The position numbers and the translations under genes were made by a program. A stretch of 64,000 nt of DNA from assembly GCA_963733105.1 (NCBI GenBank), contig CAVTCB010000007.1:165874-229873 (forward strand), written 5' to 3'. Below are positions 14,794 to 23,479 of the stretch, one piece after another. The stretch's first letter is position 1. Each line of letters begins with the position of its first letter. Below the pieces are notes generated by a model. That model saw nothing but the letters and a program-made list of their open reading frames with translations, had not been told where the DNA came from and did no database searches. The DNA comes from JAFAYN01 sp963733105 (GTDB lineage Bacteria > Gemmatimonadota > Gemmatimonadetes > Longimicrobiales > Longimicrobiaceae).

Positions 14794-17469
14794 ATGGAGT
14801 GGATGACGCGATGGCGGAAGCGGCTGCGTGTGCTCCTCCGCCGGGAAGAGGTGGAGCGCGAGCTGGAGGAGGAGTTCGCCTTCCATCTCGAGATGGAGAC
14901 GCGGACGAACCTCCGCGCCGGAATGACCCCGGAAGCCGCGAGGCGGCAGGCGGTGCTGACCTTCGGCGGACGCGAGCGGTTCCGGGAAGAGGTGCGCGAC
15001 GCGCGCTGGTTCGCGCCGGTGATCGGGCTGACGCTCGACGTAAAGCTCGCCCTGCGCATGCTGGCGAAGCACCCGGCGCTCTCCGTGACCAGCGCGCTCG
15101 GGATGGCCGTCGGCGTTGCCATCGCGACGGGCTTCTTCAGCTTCATGGCGTTCTACTACTCGGCCCCGCCGCTCGACGAGGGTGACCGGATCGTCGCGCT
15201 CGACTACCTCGATCTGGGGAACGAGGACTGCTTCTGCACGACCCGCTTCGACCTGGACGCCTGGAGGGGGAGCCAGCGGTCCGTCCGGCAGCTGTCCGCC
15301 TTCCGCGACTCCGATCGCTACCTGCGCGTTCCGGTCGGGACGGCGGGTGAAGTACGAGTGGCGGAGATGACCGCGTCGGGATTCGACGTGGCGCGGGTGC
15401 CGCCGCTCCTCGGCCGTCCGCTCCTCGAGTCGGATGAGGCGGAGGGAGCACCGGCCGTGCTGGTGATCGGGCACGAGGAGTGGCGGCGGAACTTCGGCGC
15501 CGACCGGGACGTCGTGGGACGCGAGGTGCGCCTCGACGGTACCCCGTACACCGTGGTGGGTGTGATGCCCGATGGCTTCCGCTTTCCGTACAACCACGGC
15601 TACTGGACCGCGCTCCGGAGCGCGCCTGCGCTCCTCGGCCCGGGCGAGGGCCCACGCGTGGCGATCTTCGGACGGCTGGCCCCAGGGGTTACGGGAGCGG
15701 CGGCCGAAGCCGAGCTGCGAATCGTGCGCGCGCGGCTCGCGCGCGAGCTCCCCGCGAGATATACCACCTTACGCCCGATCGTCAGCCCGTACGTCCGCGT
15801 CATGCTCGACGTGCACCAGTACCCGGCGTGGATCGTCTGGACGATGCAGCTCTTCGCGGCTCTCATTCTGGCCGCGGTCGCGGTCACCGTCGCGTCACTG
15901 GTCTACGCACGGACGGCATCTCGCCAGGCCGAGATCGCGGTCCGCACGGCGCTGGGCGCGAGCCGCCGGCGCATCATCACGCAACTCTTCGCGGAGGCGC
16001 TCGCGCTCTCCTCGCTTGCAGCGGTGATCGGGCTACTGATCGCGAACGCCGTGTTCCGGCAGGTCGTCGCCCTCAATCCGGGAAGCTTACCGTACTGGAT
16101 CGAAGGCGGCCTCCCGGCGTCCACGGTCGCGTACGCCATGGGCCTCGCCGCGCTCGCGGCCTTCATCGTCGGCATCGTCCCCGCGCTGGCCGCCACCGGG
16201 CAGCGGCTGCAGTCCACGCTCCGGCAGATGGGCGGCGCCACCGGGATGCAGCTGGGGAGCACCTGGACGACGCTCATCGTGGTGCAGGTCGGGGTCGCGG
16301 TGGCCGTGCTCCCGCCCGTGGTCGGGATCGCCTGGAACGGCTACTGGGCGTCGCGCACCGAGCCCACCTTCCCGGTCGAGGAGATGCTCGCCTTCCGGCT
16401 CGAGCGCGAGGCAGCTCCGGGCCGGGAGGCGCTGGCCGCTCCGTCCGTGGAGCAGGCGGGCGAGTCCTTCGCCGAAGCCCAGGCCGAGCTGATCCGACGG
16501 ATCGCCGCGGAGCCGGGCGTGCTCGGCGTGACGTACGCCTCGGCGCCCCCGAACTCCGGCCAGAGCGTACGCATCGAGGTGGAGGACGGGGTGACGACGA
16601 CGAACGCGGCACGTGTCGTCGCGCTCTCCTCCGGTGTCGCGACCAACTACTTCGATGTGCTTGGCGCTCAGCTGCTGGCGGGGCGGCCGTTCGGGTCCGG
16701 CGACGCGCCCGATGGCGCGGTCGCCGTCGTGAGCCGCTCCTTCGTCCGTCGCTTCCTCGGGGACGGAGTCGCCCTCGGCCGCCGGGTGCGCAGCACGGCG
16801 ATGGCCGTGGGCGACTCCGTCCCGCCAGGCCCCTGGCTCGAGATCGTCGGGGTGGTGGACGATCTCTACGACGAGAGCGGCGAGCCGGAGCTCCAGAGGC
16901 CGGCCATCTATCTCCCGACGGCGCTGGGGGCGGCGCCGGTGACCGTCGCCATCCGCACGCGGGGGATCGACCCCGACGCCCTCGTCCCGCGGCTGTGGGA
17001 GCTCGCCGGAGAGGTAGCACCGGGGCGCCCGATGACCGTCGCCGGCCCGGTCGAGCTTCGCGGCGGCGACACCAGTCGCGCGGTTCGATTCTCCGTCATC
17101 CTGGTCGGCCTCGTGACGCTGAGCGTGCTCCTTCTCTCCGCGGTAGGGATCTCGGCGATGATGTCGTTCGCCGTCACCCGCCGGTATCGGGAGATCGGGA
17201 TCCGGTCCGCGCTCGGGGCTTCGCGGCGCCAGGTGTTGCAGACGATCTTCTCGCGCGCCGCGCTTCAGCTCTCGCTCGGGCTCGCCGTGGGGGTCGTCCT
17301 CGTCACGATGATAGAGCGACTCAGCGGCGATGAGATGATGCGCGGCCAGCACCACGTGCTCGTGCCCATGGTCGCGGCGCTCGTGATCGCCGCCGGGCTG
17401 ATCGCAACGGCCGGCCCTGCGCGCCAGGCGCTCCGGGTCCACCCCATGGAGGCGCTTCGACAGGAGTGA
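14794..17469 (+). CDS. Duplicated MacB/FtsX-type permease (ADOP family)
   Basis: The 891-residue membrane protein begins with a permease prefix segment (LRREEVERELEEEFAFHLEM) and carries two FtsX-type halves, each with a MacB-like periplasmic domain and a three-helix permease block (about residues 340-470 and 760-885; the motifs RQAEIAVRTALGASRRRI and YREIGIRSALGASRRQV mark each). No ATPase is encoded nearby, as is usual for these orphan permeases. The start at 14794 has a good GGGAGAGGG ribosome site. Codon use is visibly less biased to G/C at third positions than in neighbouring genes, which suggests acquisition by transfer. It is flanked by 67-bp direct repeats. Confidence 0.93.
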   Translation: MEWMTRWRKRLRVLLRREEVERELEEEFAFHLEMETRTNLRAGMTPEAARRQAVLTFGGRERFREEVRDARWFAPVIGLTLDVKLALRMLAKHPALSVTSALGMAVGVAIATGFFSFMAFYYSAPPLDEGDRIVALDYLDLGNEDCFCTTRFDLDAWRGSQRSVRQLSAFRDSDRYLRVPVGTAGEVRVAEMTASGFDVARVPPLLGRPLLESDEAEGAPAVLVIGHEEWRRNFGADRDVVGREVRLDGTPYTVVGVMPDGFRFPYNHGYWTALRSAPALLGPGEGPRVAIFGRLAPGVTGAAAEAELRIVRARLARELPARYTTLRPIVSPYVRVMLDVHQYPAWIVWTMQLFAALILAAVAVTVASLVYARTASRQAEIAVRTALGASRRRIITQLFAEALALSSLAAVIGLLIANAVFRQVVALNPGSLPYWIEGGLPASTVAYAMGLAALAAFIVGIVPALAATGQRLQSTLRQMGGATGMQLGSTWTTLIVVQVGVAVAVLPPVVGIAWNGYWASRTEPTFPVEEMLAFRLEREAAPGREALAAPSVEQAGESFAEAQAELIRRIAAEPGVLGVTYASAPPNSGQSVRIEVEDGVTTTNAARVVALSSGVATNYFDVLGAQLLAGRPFGSGDAPDGAVAVVSRSFVRRFLGDGVALGRRVRSTAMAVGDSVPPGPWLEIVGVVDDLYDESGEPELQRPAIYLPTALGAAPVTVAIRTRGIDPDALVPRLWELAGEVAPGRPMTVAGPVELRGGDTSRAVRFSVILVGLVTLSVLLLSAVGISAMMSFAVTRRYREIGIRSALGASRRQVLQTIFSRAALQLSLGLAVGVVLVTMIERLSGDEMMRGQHHVLVPMVAALVIAAGLIATAGPARQALRVHPMEALRQE

Positions 17470-17483
17470 TCAGGTAAGTCTCA

Positions 17484-17550
17484 CGGCGTGGTCGACCACC
17501 TCACGTCGCGCTCCAGGCAGATCAGCAGGTCTCCACTCTCCGGACGGAAG
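17484..17550 (+). repeat. 67-bp direct repeat, right copy (parE fragment)
   Basis: This is the second copy of the ParE segment at 14217-14283 (three mismatches). Translated, it ends SGRKVPEY, which continues the family pattern three or four residues beyond the left copy before homology stops. It is a gene fragment without a start. Confidence 0.9.
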
Positions 17551-17563
17551 GTCCCCGAGTACG

Positions 17564-17821
17564 TCAGGGCTGCTCCGACGCGGGACGCCGCGCCGCGTCC
17601 TCCTGATCGTACGCCGCGCCGACGACCCGGATTCCCGGCAGGAGGCAGGGCTGCTCGATGCTCCCGCAGGGCTCGCCCGCACGCCCGGCCGTCTGCGCTA
17701 CCGTCTGCTCCGAGGCAGTCAGCGGCGTGGCGCGGGTGCCGAGGTCGTGACCGCACGCGGAGAGCGAACAGGCGAGAAGGAGGAAGCTCATCGAGCGGCG
17801 CGTCGTCAGTCGAACGGACAT
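17564..17821 (-). CDS. Small lipoprotein of unknown function
   Basis: From the ATG at 17819-17821 the 85-residue product has a clear lipoprotein signal (SMSFLLLACSLSAC) and a short mature part with a Cys pair (GEPCGSIEQPCLLPG). An AGGGAG ribosome binding site lies upstream. It ends just outside the right 67-bp repeat. A longer frame in another phase covers the same DNA (17481-18074) but has no signal and looks like a shadow. No family is recognised. The AT-richer stretch 17822-18072 probably contains its promoter and that of the PIN gene; nothing else is seen there. Confidence 0.6.
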   Translation of the reverse strand: MSVRLTTRRSMSFLLLACSLSACGHDLGTRATPLTASEQTVAQTAGRAGEPCGSIEQPCLLPGIRVVGAAYDQEDAARRPASEQP

Positions 17822-18072
17822 GGTGCAACTCCCTTGGTGCCGGGTTTCGAGGCGAGGCGATGCTGCCCGCAGCGGCGTACACATCCCGCGTCTCGCACGC
17901 CGTTCTAAAGCGACGTCCGTGCCCGATCGAGTGATTTTGCAAACTACTACAGGGCAATTCCTTACGCGTTAGGAGCATGGAGCGTGAGAGGTAATCGGCG
18001 TCCAGTTCCGGGATTGCCCTTCCCGGAAGCGAACACCGAAAGGCGACCGGAGCTTCCTGGGAGCGGAGGAGC

Positions 18073-18543
18073 ATGGCATACGTCTATCTCGAGACAACGA
18101 TCTTCAGTTACCTGGCCGCACGACCCAGCCGGGACCTGATCACGGCGGCCAACCAGCAACTCACGCATGAGTGGTGGGAGCGCCGCCGCAGCGACTTCAG
18201 CCTGTGTGTTTCCGAGGCGGTGCTGCGTGAAGCGCGGGCCGGAGACCCGCAGGTCGCGGCCAAACGTGACGAGCTCGCGGCTGGCCTGCCGCTACTCGTC
18301 ATAACCGAGGAGGCGATCGCGCTGGCCGAAGCACTCGTGCGTCAGGGACCACTGCCGCCCAAGGCCGCCACGGATGCGATCCACATCGCCGTTGCCGCGG
18401 TCCACGCCGTGGAATACCTTTTGACGTGGAACTGTAAGCACATCGCCAATGCAGAGATGAACCCTCTGGTGCGCGCGGTGTGCGAGCGTCTCGGGCATCC
18501 GATGCCGGTGATCTGCACGCCCGCCGAACTCATGGGGGAATGA
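18073..18543 (+). CDS. PIN-domain toxin-like ribonuclease (VapC type)
   Basis: The 156-residue protein has PIN-domain landmarks: an N-terminal acidic strand (VYLETTIFSYL, with Glu in place of the usual Asp), the middle acidic helix SEAVLREA, DAIHIAVAA and LLTWNCKHIANA. PIN toxins cleave RNA with a Mg2+ ion held by three or four acidic residues. The subgroup with the YLETTIxSYL start usually has a small partner gene downstream, and one is present here 3 bp after the stop. The usual VapB-first order is reversed. Confidence 0.82.
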   Translation: MAYVYLETTIFSYLAARPSRDLITAANQQLTHEWWERRRSDFSLCVSEAVLREARAGDPQVAAKRDELAAGLPLLVITEEAIALAEALVRQGPLPPKAATDAIHIAVAAVHAVEYLLTWNCKHIANAEMNPLVRAVCERLGHPMPVICTPAELMGE

Positions 18544-18546
18544 GAC

Positions 18547-18726
18547 ATGTGGACAGACCCTATTGTCGAAGAGGTCCGCCGCGAGCGCGAAGCCCATGCA
18601 GAACAGCTCGGCTTCGACGTGGAAGCGATCTGCCGTGACCTGCAGCGGTTGCAGGAGCAGGAGAGCGGCCGAAGCGTCATCCTCCCGCCGCAGGTGACAC
18701 AGCAGAAACCCTCCTCTGCAGCGTAG
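18547..18726 (+). CDS. Small partner of the PIN-domain protein (putative antitoxin)
   Basis: A 59-residue protein starts at ATG 18547, three bases after the PIN gene stop. It begins MWTDPIVEEVRREREAH and continues as one charged helix with the motif AICRDLQRLQEQE, then a basic and proline-rich end. This MWxDPIVEEV pattern is common in small proteins that follow PIN-domain genes of this type and are thought to be their antitoxins. It is short and easily missed by gene callers. Confidence 0.7.
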   Translation: MWTDPIVEEVRREREAHAEQLGFDVEAICRDLQRLQEQESGRSVILPPQVTQQKPSSAA

Positions 18727-18815
18727 CTGCGTCTTCGTTCCGCGAACCTGACCTCGATCCGGCCTGACCGCTGGCCGGTGTCGCGCCGGACGTCCCCACA
18801 GTCCACCCCGCCCCG

Positions 18816-19610
18816 ATGGACCCTCAAAGCCAGGCCCCGACCGCGACCGATCACGTAACGGGCACCGAGCAGCCGAAGATGTACACGGACCTCGCCCCGT
18901 GGTGGCCGCTCCTCTCGTCGCCCGAGGACTACGTCGAGGAGGCGGCGTTCTACGAGAAGACGCTCCTGGAAGCGTCCGAGCAGCCCCCGCGGACGCTCCT
19001 GGAGATCGGGAGCGGCGGGGGGAACAACGCGTCGCACCTGAAGGCGCGGTTCGCGATGGTCCTGTCGGACCTCTCGGACGGGATGCTGGAGGTGAGCCGC
19101 CGGCTGAACCCGGAGTGCGAGCACGTCCAGGGCGACATGCGGACCCTGCGGCTCGGCCGCGAGTTCGACTGCGTGTTCGTCCACGACGCCGTGGTCTACA
19201 TGACCACCGAGGAGGACCTGCGGAAGGCCATCGAGACGGCGTGGGTGCACTGCAGGCCGGGGGGGGTCGCCCTCTTCGCCCCGGACCACGTGCGCGAGAG
19301 CTTCCGCTCCACCACCGACTGCGGCGGCTACGACGACGGCGAGGGAAGGGGCCTGCGCTACCTGGAGTGGAGCTGGGACCCCGACCCGGCGGACACCACC
19401 TGCGTCACCGACTACGCCTACCTGGTGCGCGACCGCGACGGCTCCGTCCGCGTGGTCCACGACCGGCACCACGAGGGATTGTTCTCCCGCACCGACTGGC
19501 TCCGCCTCCTCTACGAGGCGGGGTTCAGGCCGACCGCCGTCCCCTTCGACCACTCGGAGCTGGAGCCCGGCACGTACGAGGTCTTCGTCGCCCGCAAGCC
19601 GGCCGGCTGA
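18816..19610 (+). CDS. Class I SAM-dependent methyltransferase
   Basis: The 264-residue protein has a Rossmann methyltransferase core: motif I LLEIGSGGGNNASHL (about residues 61-75), the acidic end of strand 2 LSDLSDGML, the motif QGDMRTLRLG and the post-core HDAVVYMTTEEDL. The N-terminal YTDLAPWWPLLSSPEDY helix is typical for small-molecule methyltransferases. The substrate cannot be inferred. The following secreted-protein gene starts 21 bp downstream, so they may be cotranscribed. Confidence 0.9.
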   Translation: MDPQSQAPTATDHVTGTEQPKMYTDLAPWWPLLSSPEDYVEEAAFYEKTLLEASEQPPRTLLEIGSGGGNNASHLKARFAMVLSDLSDGMLEVSRRLNPECEHVQGDMRTLRLGREFDCVFVHDAVVYMTTEEDLRKAIETAWVHCRPGGVALFAPDHVRESFRSTTDCGGYDDGEGRGLRYLEWSWDPDPADTTCVTDYAYLVRDRDGSVRVVHDRHHEGLFSRTDWLRLLYEAGFRPTAVPFDHSELEPGTYEVFVARKPAG

Positions 19611-19631
19611 ACCGCTCCCAGGAACCCTCCC

Positions 19632-20578
19632 GTGCAAGCATCTTCCCTCGTCCGCCGCATCCTCCTCGCCGCCGCGCTCGCCGGCGTCTGCGCCCCCTCC
19701 GCGCTGTCGGCCCAGCGCACCGTGGTGCCGGGAACCACGGTCACCATGGAGCCGCCTCCCGGCTTCATCCCGTCCGACAAGTCCGCCGGCTTCTGGGACC
19801 CGGCCACGGGCACGTCGATCGTGGTCATAGGAGCCATAGAGCCCGTGGACAGCGTGAAGAAGGCCGTGATGGCCAGGTGGTCCACCACGGACGGGACGGA
19901 GGTGGTCAGCTCCGAGTCCATCGTCGTGGACGGGAGGGACGCCATGCTGCTCCACGTGCGGCGACACTCCGACAGCATGACCCATTGGAGTCTCGTCCTG
20001 GGCAACCAGCGGAAGACTCACCTGATCATGGGGATCTACCCTGCCGACCTGGCGGCCACGATGAGCGGGCCGGTGCGGCGGGCGGTTCTCTCCGTCCGCG
20101 TGATGGACGCGTCCAGGGACCCGTTCGAAGGCCTGTCCTACCGGCTCGATCCGGGTGACAGCCTGAAGCCCCTGCCACGCGCCACGGACGACCTGCTGAT
20201 GCTCCGTCCGGGAGGAGTGGCGGCCCCGCCCGAGCCCGGCGGCCCGAGCTACCTGGTCTGGACGGGGACCAGCCCCGTAGGCGTGGACAGCCTGAAGCTC
20301 TACGCGGAGCTGATGGTGGTGCGGATCTCCTCGGTCGAGAACCTGCGCGACCTCCGGGGAAGCGTTCTCCGGATCGACGGGCTGGATGCGTACGAGATCG
20401 TCGCGGACGCCACCGACCGGACGAGCGGCACGCCGGTCAAGGTGTACCAGGTGATGGCACTGGAGGGAAGAAAGCTCTACCTGCTCCGGGGCCTGGTGGA
20501 AGCCGGCCGCGCCGCGGAGTACCTCCCCGAGTTCCGGCGCCTCACCGGTCCTTCCGCCGGGTGCCCGCGAAGCCCTGA
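19632..20578 (+). CDS. Secreted protein of unknown function, probable frameshift near its 3' end
   Basis: The protein begins with a signal peptide (MQASSLVRRILLAAALAGV to ALSAQ) and continues for about 300 residues of mixed alpha/beta character; I do not recognise a family. The formal frame does not stop until 21272 and would run through a strong terminator and antisense to the next gene. A one-base change near 20550 would instead give the ending SFRRVPAKP and a stop at 20576-20578, just before the terminator. I take the second as the real end. Either a true frameshift or a sequence error would explain it. Confidence 0.65.
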
Positions 20579-20593
20579 GCTGCCGCGCAGAAA

Positions 20594-20630
20594 GAACGGG
20601 GGCTCCGTCGAACCGGCGGAGCCCCCGTTC
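20594..20630. terminator. Bidirectional intrinsic terminator
   Basis: GAACGGGGGCTCCG and CGGAGCCCCCGTTC form a perfect 14-bp stem around nine bases. It sits between two convergent genes (ending at 20578 and 20655), so it can stop transcription from both sides. Confidence 0.85.
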
Positions 20631-20654
20631 GCGCCGGTGCCGCGGAGGCCGCGG

Positions 20655-21125
20655 TCAGCTCGAGTGGTCGTGCACCGCCTTCCACCCGTCCGGGCGGCGG
20701 ACCCAGATCAGCGTGAACCACCCCGACTTCTCCTCCTCCCCTCCCCCCGACAGGACGAAGCGCCCGTTCTGCAGCGCCGCCCCCGGACCCAGCGGGCGCA
20801 CGGTGACCTGCTCGTAGCGGAGGCTCTGCCTGTTCTTGCCGTCGCGGAAGAAGGTCCGCGTGAACGACTGCTCGATCGGGGCCACCCCGGGGCGCGGCCC
20901 GTTGCCCGTCATGAAGGTGACCCAGTCCTCGTACATGGCCAGGTGCCCCTTCAGGTCCGCGCGGTTCCACGCGGCGGCGGATTCGGCCAGCATCGCGCGG
21001 ATCTGCGCCTCGTCGGAACTCCAGGCCGAGGAGACGGGGGCGGGACCGGGCGTCGTGGCCGCGGCACACGCGCCGGCCAGGAGGGCGAACAGGAGCACGC
21101 ACGCGGAGCGGAGCGGGAGTCGCAT
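20655..21125 (-). CDS. NTF2-like (SnoaL/DUF4440-type) lipoprotein
   Basis: The 156-residue product has a lipoprotein signal (LLFALLAGAC) and one NTF2-like cone fold: a helical start (DEAQIRAMLAESAAAWNRADLKGHLAMY), the strands after RTFFRDG and a final strand IWVRRPDGWKAVHDHSS. Proteins of this DUF4440 type are exported in many soil bacteria; some bind small ligands, most are uncharacterised. It is convergent with the secreted-protein gene and divergent from a PadR gene. Confidence 0.82.
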   Translation of the reverse strand: MRLPLRSACVLLFALLAGACAAATTPGPAPVSSAWSSDEAQIRAMLAESAAAWNRADLKGHLAMYEDWVTFMTGNGPRPGVAPIEQSFTRTFFRDGKNRQSLRYEQVTVRPLGPGAALQNGRFVLSGGGEEEKSGWFTLIWVRRPDGWKAVHDHSS

Positions 21126-21255
21126 GGAGACCGGGAGAAACGGGGTGACCGGAGGATGCGCGGGACGGCCCCAATCTGCGGCGGACGCGCCCGGCCGGCA
21201 ACACTCGATGCCCCGAGCCTGCGTGTGTCACCCGGCCCCCTTGCGCGCTCCCCCA

Positions 21256-21278
21256 TTTGTTCTACACATTAGAACAAT
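21256..21278. promoter_or_regulatory. PadR operator overlapping the start codon
   Basis: ATTGTTCTA and TAGAACAAT form a perfect 9-5-9 inverted repeat. Its last two bases are the first two of the padR ATG, so the bound regulator would cover the translation start. Confidence 0.75.
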
Positions 21279-21612
21279 GAACGACACCTCTCTCGGCCCG
21301 CTGGAGCTCACGGTCCTCCTCTCCGTCGCGAGACTGGGAGACGACGCCTACGGCCTCGCGATCCGCCGCGACCTGGCCGCGCGCACGGGGCGCGACTACT
21401 CCGTGGGCGCGATCTATACGACGCTGGGGCGGCTGGAGGCGAAAGGGCTCATCTCGTCGCGCATGACCGAGCCGCTCCCGGTCCGCGGCGGGCGCGCGCG
21501 GCGCGAGTTCCGGCTCACCGGCACCGGCGAGCGCGCGCTGCGCGAGGCGGAGCGCGTCACCGCGAGCGTCTGGGCCGGCGTCGGAACCACCCTCACCCCG
21601 AGGCCCGCATGA
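21277..21612 (+). CDS. PadR-family transcriptional regulator
   Basis: The 111-residue winged-helix protein shows the PadR pattern (GPLELTVLLSVARLGDDAYG, SVGAIYTTLGRLEAKGLI, RREFRLTGTGERAL). Its ATG at 21277 lies inside a perfect palindrome, and its 3' end overlaps the next gene by 4 bp. It is the regulator of a two-gene module whose partner is a membrane protein with a permease-prefix domain. No separate ribosome site is visible because the operator occupies that space. Confidence 0.93.
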   Translation: MNDTSLGPLELTVLLSVARLGDDAYGLAIRRDLAARTGRDYSVGAIYTTLGRLEAKGLISSRMTEPLPVRGGRARREFRLTGTGERALREAERVTASVWAGVGTTLTPRPA

Positions 21613-22244
21613 CCACGCCCCCTACGCCCCCCAGGACCGCCGAGCGGCTGCTCGAGGCGCTCGGCGCCGAGCCGGAGCTCCGCGACGCGCTCCTCGGCGA
21701 CCTCGCCGAGGACTTCGCCACCCGCGCCGCGGACCACGGCGAGCGAGCGGCGCGGCGCCGGTACCGGCGGGAGGCCCTCCGCGCGGCGCCGTACCTCCTG
21801 CACAGCTGGGCGCGCAGCCTCCGCGCGCGCGAGGCCGCGCGCCTCGCCGGGCTCGTGGGCGCCACGTGCTGCCTCGTCGTCGTCGGCCTGTGGGGGATGC
21901 TGAGCGGGGTCGAGGGGCTGGTCGAGCGGATGGCCGGCCCCACCACGTTCCCGTGGCACGACCCGCAGCCGGGCACCCTCACGCTGGGCGTCTTGCTGCT
22001 GGGCTACGTCGCCGTCGCGGCGGCGGGGGGCTGGATGGTCTCGCGGGGCGAGGAGCGCGCCCCCGCGGTCGCCGCGCTCGCCCTCGGCATCGCCTGGGCG
22101 CTTCTCGCGCTCGTCTTCCCGGTCCCGGGCCGGGCGCCGCTCCCCACGTGGTACCTGCTCGGCCAGGCCGTCGCGGTGCTCACCGGCGCCATGCTCGGCG
22201 GTCTGCGCCGCATCGCCACGTGGGGAAAAATGAGAGCACGTTAG
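21609..22244 (+). CDS. Permease-prefix-domain membrane protein paired with PadR
   Basis: The 211-residue protein opens with a cytoplasmic helical segment (AERLLEALGAEPELRDALLGDLAEDFATR, then ARRRYRREALR) that resembles the permease prefix domain 2 found in front of PadR-linked transporters. Three to four membrane helices follow, but no FtsX/MacB permease domain. It is therefore a short derivative of the PadR-permease modules. It overlaps the PadR gene by 4 bp and the convergent M50 protease gene by 4 bp. Confidence 0.75.
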   Translation: MTTPPTPPRTAERLLEALGAEPELRDALLGDLAEDFATRAADHGERAARRRYRREALRAAPYLLHSWARSLRAREAARLAGLVGATCCLVVVGLWGMLSGVEGLVERMAGPTTFPWHDPQPGTLTLGVLLLGYVAVAAAGGWMVSRGEERAPAVAALALGIAWALLALVFPVPGRAPLPTWYLLGQAVAVLTGAMLGGLRRIATWGKMRAR

Positions 22245-23404
22245 CCCACGGCCCGGCGGCGCAGCTCCGCGATCTGGTCCGCCGTCTGGCGCTCCCCGCC
22301 CGGGTCCATCCCTCCGGCGCCGAGCTTCGCCGCCGCCCCGTCCAGCAGCTCCACGGCCCGGGCGGCGTCCCCCTCCGCCAGCACCACCGCCGCCTCCGCC
22401 AGGAGCCGCTGGTGCGCGGGGATCAGCAGCCCGCCCCCCGAGTCCGCCAGGAGCGCCCGCGCGCGTGCGGCGTCCCCGTCGTGCGCCGCCGCGAAGTACG
22501 CCCCCTGCAGGAGGATCCCGGGCCGCATGGCGGGTGGGAGCGCCTCGCGCAGCTCCAGCGCCTCCTCCAGGTACCTCCGCGCCACGGCGACGTCCCCGCG
22601 GTCCAGCGCCGCCGAGTGCGCCATCATCCGCCCCGCCACCCCGAACGGGGTGTCGTCCGGGAGCGCGCTGGCGCGCTCCACCAGCGCCGGGTCCCACTCC
22701 CGCGGGCGCCGCCCGCCCATGGAAAGCCCGGTGAGCGCCAGGATCGCCACCTCGCGCTCCGTGTCCGGGCCGCCGCGCAGGAGGCGGAGGATGCGCGCGC
22801 CGTCCGTGTAGAACCCCGAGGTCCGCCCCGGGATCAGCGCGGCCACCCCGATGGCGGCCGAGAACACCGCGAAGGCCAGCAGCCCCACCGACCCCAGGGT
22901 CGTCCCGGCGCCCGCGCCCGCGGGGAGAGCGCCCAGCCCCAGCGCCGCGCGCGCCGCGTACGCCGCCGCGCCCGCCAGCAGGCTCGCCGCCGGCCCACCC
23001 GCCACCAGGAGCAGCGTGCGCCGGCGCAGGTCGCGCGTGTCCCGCGGCGCGCTCACCGCCAGCCCCCCCGCCAGCCCCAGGCTCCGGTTGAGCCCCACGC
23101 GCGTCCCCACCTCCGACCGCTCCACCCGCAGCGGCCCCACCACCAGCAGCAGCGCCCGGAACCCGGCGATCCGCCCCCCCAGCAGGTGTCCCACCTCGTG
23201 CACCGCGATCACCGCCAGGAGGATCACCAGGAGGAGGAGCACCAGGAGCGCCTTCTCCCCGCCGTCCAGGTCGAGCCGCGGGAGCCCCCGCTCCACCGAG
23301 CGGGCGATCAGCACCCCCGCGGCGCCCCCGACCGCCACCGAGGCCAGGAAGGTGGCCGCGCCCAGCAGGCGGCGCCGGCCGCGGGGGGTGGTGTCCTTCG
23401 ACAT
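22241..23404 (-). CDS. M50-type (site-2-like) membrane metalloprotease
   Basis: The 387-residue membrane protein has the zinc motif HEVGH (His69, Glu70, His73) inside a hydrophobic helix, an N-terminal helix at about residues 13-35 and further helices to about residue 200. The expected third-ligand region appears as SGFYTDGARIL, a variant of the NxxPxxxLDGG-type motif. The C-terminal 170 residues are soluble, helical and Ala/Leu-rich with TPR-like repeats. M50 proteases cut proteins within membranes; the substrate is unknown. Its 3' end overlaps the convergent gene by 4 bp. Confidence 0.82.
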   Translation of the reverse strand: MSKDTTPRGRRRLLGAATFLASVAVGGAAGVLIARSVERGLPRLDLDGGEKALLVLLLLVILLAVIAVHEVGHLLGGRIAGFRALLLVVGPLRVERSEVGTRVGLNRSLGLAGGLAVSAPRDTRDLRRRTLLLVAGGPAASLLAGAAAYAARAALGLGALPAGAGAGTTLGSVGLLAFAVFSAAIGVAALIPGRTSGFYTDGARILRLLRGGPDTEREVAILALTGLSMGGRRPREWDPALVERASALPDDTPFGVAGRMMAHSAALDRGDVAVARRYLEEALELREALPPAMRPGILLQGAYFAAAHDGDAARARALLADSGGGLLIPAHQRLLAEAAVVLAEGDAARAVELLDGAAAKLGAGGMDPGGERQTADQIAELRRRAVG

Positions 23405-23479
23405 CGGAGCGGGCTCCTGTGAGCGAAAAGGTGGAAAGGGAAGGGAGCGTGCGGGCCGCGGGTCCGGGGGGTATGTTGA

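Noticed and set aside
14284..17483. Transposon or integrative element
   Set aside because: No transposase, integrase or inverted terminal repeats are seen; only direct repeats of a gene fragment flank the cassette.
17481..18074. Longer leftward frame across the small lipoprotein
   Set aside because: It has no signal peptide or family motif and its end is only the antisense of the ParE fragment.
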